Assembly: GCA_963700895.1 (NCBI GenBank)
Contig: CAVOZI010000027.1
Span: forward strand, 45,131 to 109,130
Length of the DNA stretch: 64,000 nucleotides
Source of the DNA: Anderseniella sp963700895
GTDB taxonomy: Bacteria > Pseudomonadota > Alphaproteobacteria > Rhizobiales > Aestuariivirgaceae
Reading direction: 5' to 3'
The position numbers were made by a program, and so were the translations under genes. Every line of letters begins with the position of its first letter. Position 1 is the stretch's first letter. The notes under the pieces are model-generated. The model was not told the DNA's origin, ran no database searches, and saw nothing but the letters and a program-made list of their open reading frames with translations. Shown here piece by piece: positions 62,073 through 64,000 of this stretch.

Positions 62073-63599
62073 TCAGTCCTTCCATTCGTGTTGTTTCTCG
62101 ATCTCGCGCACGTCCGTCTTCAGTATCTTGCCATAGTTGCTCTTTGGCAACGCATCGACGAACCGGTAGGCCTTGGGCCGCTTGAACCGGGCCATGTGCT
62201 GCAGGCAATGCGCATCCACCTCTGCCTCCGTCACGGCCGCGCCGGGTTCGGCCACCAGGTAGGCCACCACCACCTCGCCCCAGTCCGGATGCGGGCGGCC
62301 GATCACGCACACTTCCGCCAGCTGGTCCATCTGCAGCAGCACCTCTTCCACCTCGCGCGGGTAAACGTTGGTGCCGCCGGATATGATCAGGTCCTTTGAG
62401 CGGTCAGTGATGGTCAGGTAGCCATCCTCGTCGAACAGCCCGACGTCGCCGGTCCACAGCCAGCCATCCCTGAGCGCCTTGGCGGTGGCGTCGGGGTTGT
62501 TCCAGTAACCCAGCATCACCGGGTCGCCGCGGCAGACGATCTCGCCCTTCTCGCCAACGGGCAGCTCAGCTCCGTCCTCGTCCACCACGCGCACGTGCAC
62601 GCAGCTGTCGGCAACGCCGGCAGAGCCGAGCCGCTGGCGCCACTTCGGGTGGCCGCGATCGGCGATGTCCTCGCGCGACAGGTGGGTGATGGTCATCGGG
62701 CTTTCGCCCTGGCCATATAGCTGCGCAAGGCGCGGCCCGAAGCGGTCGAGTGCCGCGATGGCATCCTCGACATACATCGGCGCACCGCCATAGATGATCT
62801 GCTTGAGGTTGCTGACATCCATCTCGCCAGACCATGTGGTCAGCCGGCGCACCATGGTCGGGGCGGCAAACATCGAGGTGCCCGGCCAGCGTTTGATCAG
62901 CGCTGCGATCTCTGCCGGGTCGAACCCGCCCGAGGCCGGTACCACGTTGACCGCACCTGCGCACACGTGGGGAAACATCCACATGCCGGAGCCGTGGCTC
63001 AAGGGCGCAGGGTGCAGGATCGCGTCATCCGGCATCACCCGGTCGAAGTCGGCAAAATAGTTCAGCGTCATCGCGGTGATGTTGCGGTGGCTCAGCATGG
63101 CGCCCTTGGGCCGGCCGGTGGTGCCTGATGTGTAGAACAGCCAGGCGAGCTCCTGGGGCTCGACATAGGTGATCTTCACCGGTTCGCTGGCGAGCAGCGC
63201 GGCGTACCGGGACGATGCAATTTCGATAACGTTAGTTGTGCAATCGGGCTTTACATCCGCGATAACGGATGAGAGTTCCGGCGTGGTAAAAACCGCCCGG
63301 CAGCCGGCATCGGCGATAATAAAGCTGAACTCGCTGGCATGAAGCTTGGCATTCATGGGCACCGTGGCAAGGCCTGCGTGCCAGGCGGCGAACAGCACCT
63401 CGAAATATTCCGGCACGTTCTTCATGGCGAGGCCAATGCGGTCGCCGCGCTGCAGGCCGAGGCCGAGAAGTCCGGCAGCGAGCCGCCTTACCCGGTCATG
63501 CAGTTGGCGATGGGTGAAGATGACCTCGGTCCCGCGCGCCACCGCTGGCCGGCCGGGCAATTCCAGCGCGTTGCGTTCGATCCAGTGGGCAAGATTCAT
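62073..63599 (-). CDS. AMP-dependent acyl-CoA synthetase/ligase
   Basis: ANL-superfamily ligase of 508 residues that activates a carboxylic acid to acyl-AMP and then acyl-CoA. The P-loop-like A3 motif YTSGTTGRPKGAML, the A5 region QLYGQGESPMTITHL, A7 LWTGDVGLFDEDGYLTITDR, A8 SGGTNVYPREVEEVL and the A10 lysine in ALPKSNYGKILKTD are all present. The usual YGxTE of A5 reads YGQGE. It lies in a minus-strand operon between the DUF1330 and VOC genes with 4-base and 2-base junctions. The substrate is a fatty or aromatic acid of unknown identity. Confidence 0.93.
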   Translation of the reverse strand: MNLAHWIERNALELPGRPAVARGTEVIFTHRQLHDRVRRLAAGLLGLGLQRGDRIGLAMKNVPEYFEVLFAAWHAGLATVPMNAKLHASEFSFIIADAGCRAVFTTPELSSVIADVKPDCTTNVIEIASSRYAALLASEPVKITYVEPQELAWLFYTSGTTGRPKGAMLSHRNITAMTLNYFADFDRVMPDDAILHPAPLSHGSGMWMFPHVCAGAVNVVPASGGFDPAEIAALIKRWPGTSMFAAPTMVRRLTTWSGEMDVSNLKQIIYGGAPMYVEDAIAALDRFGPRLAQLYGQGESPMTITHLSREDIADRGHPKWRQRLGSAGVADSCVHVRVVDEDGAELPVGEKGEIVCRGDPVMLGYWNNPDATAKALRDGWLWTGDVGLFDEDGYLTITDRSKDLIISGGTNVYPREVEEVLLQMDQLAEVCVIGRPHPDWGEVVVAYLVAEPGAAVTEAEVDAHCLQHMARFKRPKAYRFVDALPKSNYGKILKTDVREIEKQHEWKD

Positions 63600-64000
63600 G
63601 ATGCGATATCCGGTACTTCGCCGAAGCCGCCACCTGCCGGCAGCGGTGCGGTGCGGATCAGCCGCGAGTCCTCGACGGCGGCCTGCCGGTGCTTGACCGC
63701 CTCGCGGTACACCGGGTCACGCACCATCTCCACGAAGGCGGCAACCGAGGGATAGCGGGCGATGAAGCAATGGTCCCAGTGCTCTTCCTGCGGTCCGATC
63801 AGCATCAGCTCGAACCTGCCTTGCCACACGATCTTGCCGCCCAGGCGGGTGAATACGGGCCTGCTATCACGCCCGTAGTCGGCATAAGCCTGCGCGCCGG
63901 TTGCGGCACGGCCGTCAGGGTAGAGCGCCTGCGCGCGCAACCTGACCAGGTTCAGCATTTCGATGGGTCCGTCGAGGTCATTGTCGCGGAATGCCGCGAA
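63596..64000 (-). CDS. DUF1330-like protein (5' truncated by window)
   Basis: The frame is open to the window end: 14 codons precede the ATG at 63958 (reading FAAFRDNDLDGPIE), which matches how this family runs into the MLNLVRLR segment. The true start therefore lies outside. The visible 134 residues form a small ferredoxin-like fold protein with AYADYGRDSRPVFTRLGGKI, HWDHCFIARYPSVAAFVEMV and DPVYREAVKHRQAA, typical of DUF1330/NIPSNAP-like proteins. Its stop overlaps the acyl-CoA synthetase start by 4 bases. The function is unknown, perhaps accessory to CoA-linked catabolism. Confidence 0.8.
   Translation of the reverse strand, partial: FAAFRDNDLDGPIEMLNLVRLRAQALYPDGRAATGAQAYADYGRDSRPVFTRLGGKIVWQGRFELMLIGPQEEHWDHCFIARYPSVAAFVEMVRDPVYREAVKHRQAAVEDSRLIRTAPLPAGGGFGEVPDIAS

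Overview
The window is a GC-rich, gene-dense bacterial stretch that reads as an alphaproteobacterium, probably marine or halotolerant. The indications are a fused CysN/CysC sulfate-activation protein, RTX proteins whose short N-terminus starts with a MCxxC motif, an ectoine-hydrolase-like gene, a DUF4212/sodium symporter pair and a GC-rich palindromic intergenic repeat. No rRNA, tRNA, CRISPR array or insertion sequence was recognised.

Layout. (1) 1-3591: cell-surface polysaccharide genes: the end of a processive GT2 glycosyltransferase, a membrane-anchored bactofilin-like protein, a polytopic membrane protein and, convergently, a UDP-GlcNAc 2-epimerase. (2) 3660-15959, minus strand: two RTX-type secreted proteins, a serralysin-like metalloprotease whose 3' part is broken by several frameshifts and a 3289-residue VCBS/PA14/RTX adhesin. 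No type I secretion genes are in view. (3) 16162-26281: a split lasso-peptide-type locus. DUF218 protein, ABC exporter and AsnB-like cyclase lie on the plus strand. A HprK-like kinase, PqqD-type RRE and B2 leader-peptidase-like protein lie on the minus strand. About 3.8 kb of atypical, partly AT-rich DNA separates the two arms and holds three unrecognised genes. I could not identify a precursor peptide, and the cyclase gene is frameshifted. (4) 26374-33916: a hybrid histidine kinase, a TadE/TadG-like protein, an isopropylmalate-dehydrogenase-family enzyme and an ABC transporter with one single-base frameshift.

(5) 34028-39698: a sugar-acid catabolism cluster (BDH2-like SDR, divergent D-erythronate-dehydrogenase-like, IlvD/Edd dehydratase, SMP-30 lactonase, Gfo/Idh/MocA). 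(6) 39751-46225: a Popeye-like cNMP-binding membrane protein, an unusual fusion of a hotdog thioesterase with a HAL/PAL-type lyase that lacks the canonical MIO serine, and a cysD-cysNC-ornithine cyclodeaminase operon. (7) 46417-55786: amino-acid/osmolyte catabolism: MttB-family methyltransferase, two-subunit aconitase X, HAD phosphatase, ThDP decarboxylase, FAD amine oxidase and a divergent ectoine hydrolase, then a DUF2269-like protein and a class II aldolase. (8) 55919-64000: an exonuclease-CBS-DUF294 fusion, a DUF4212/symporter pair with a strong terminator, a YggT-like protein, and a VOC/acyl-CoA ligase/DUF1330 operon running in from beyond the window end.

Frameshifts appear in at least three genes. 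At two of them the sequence shows the loss or gain of one base in a short homopolymer, so some may be sequencing errors rather than true decay.
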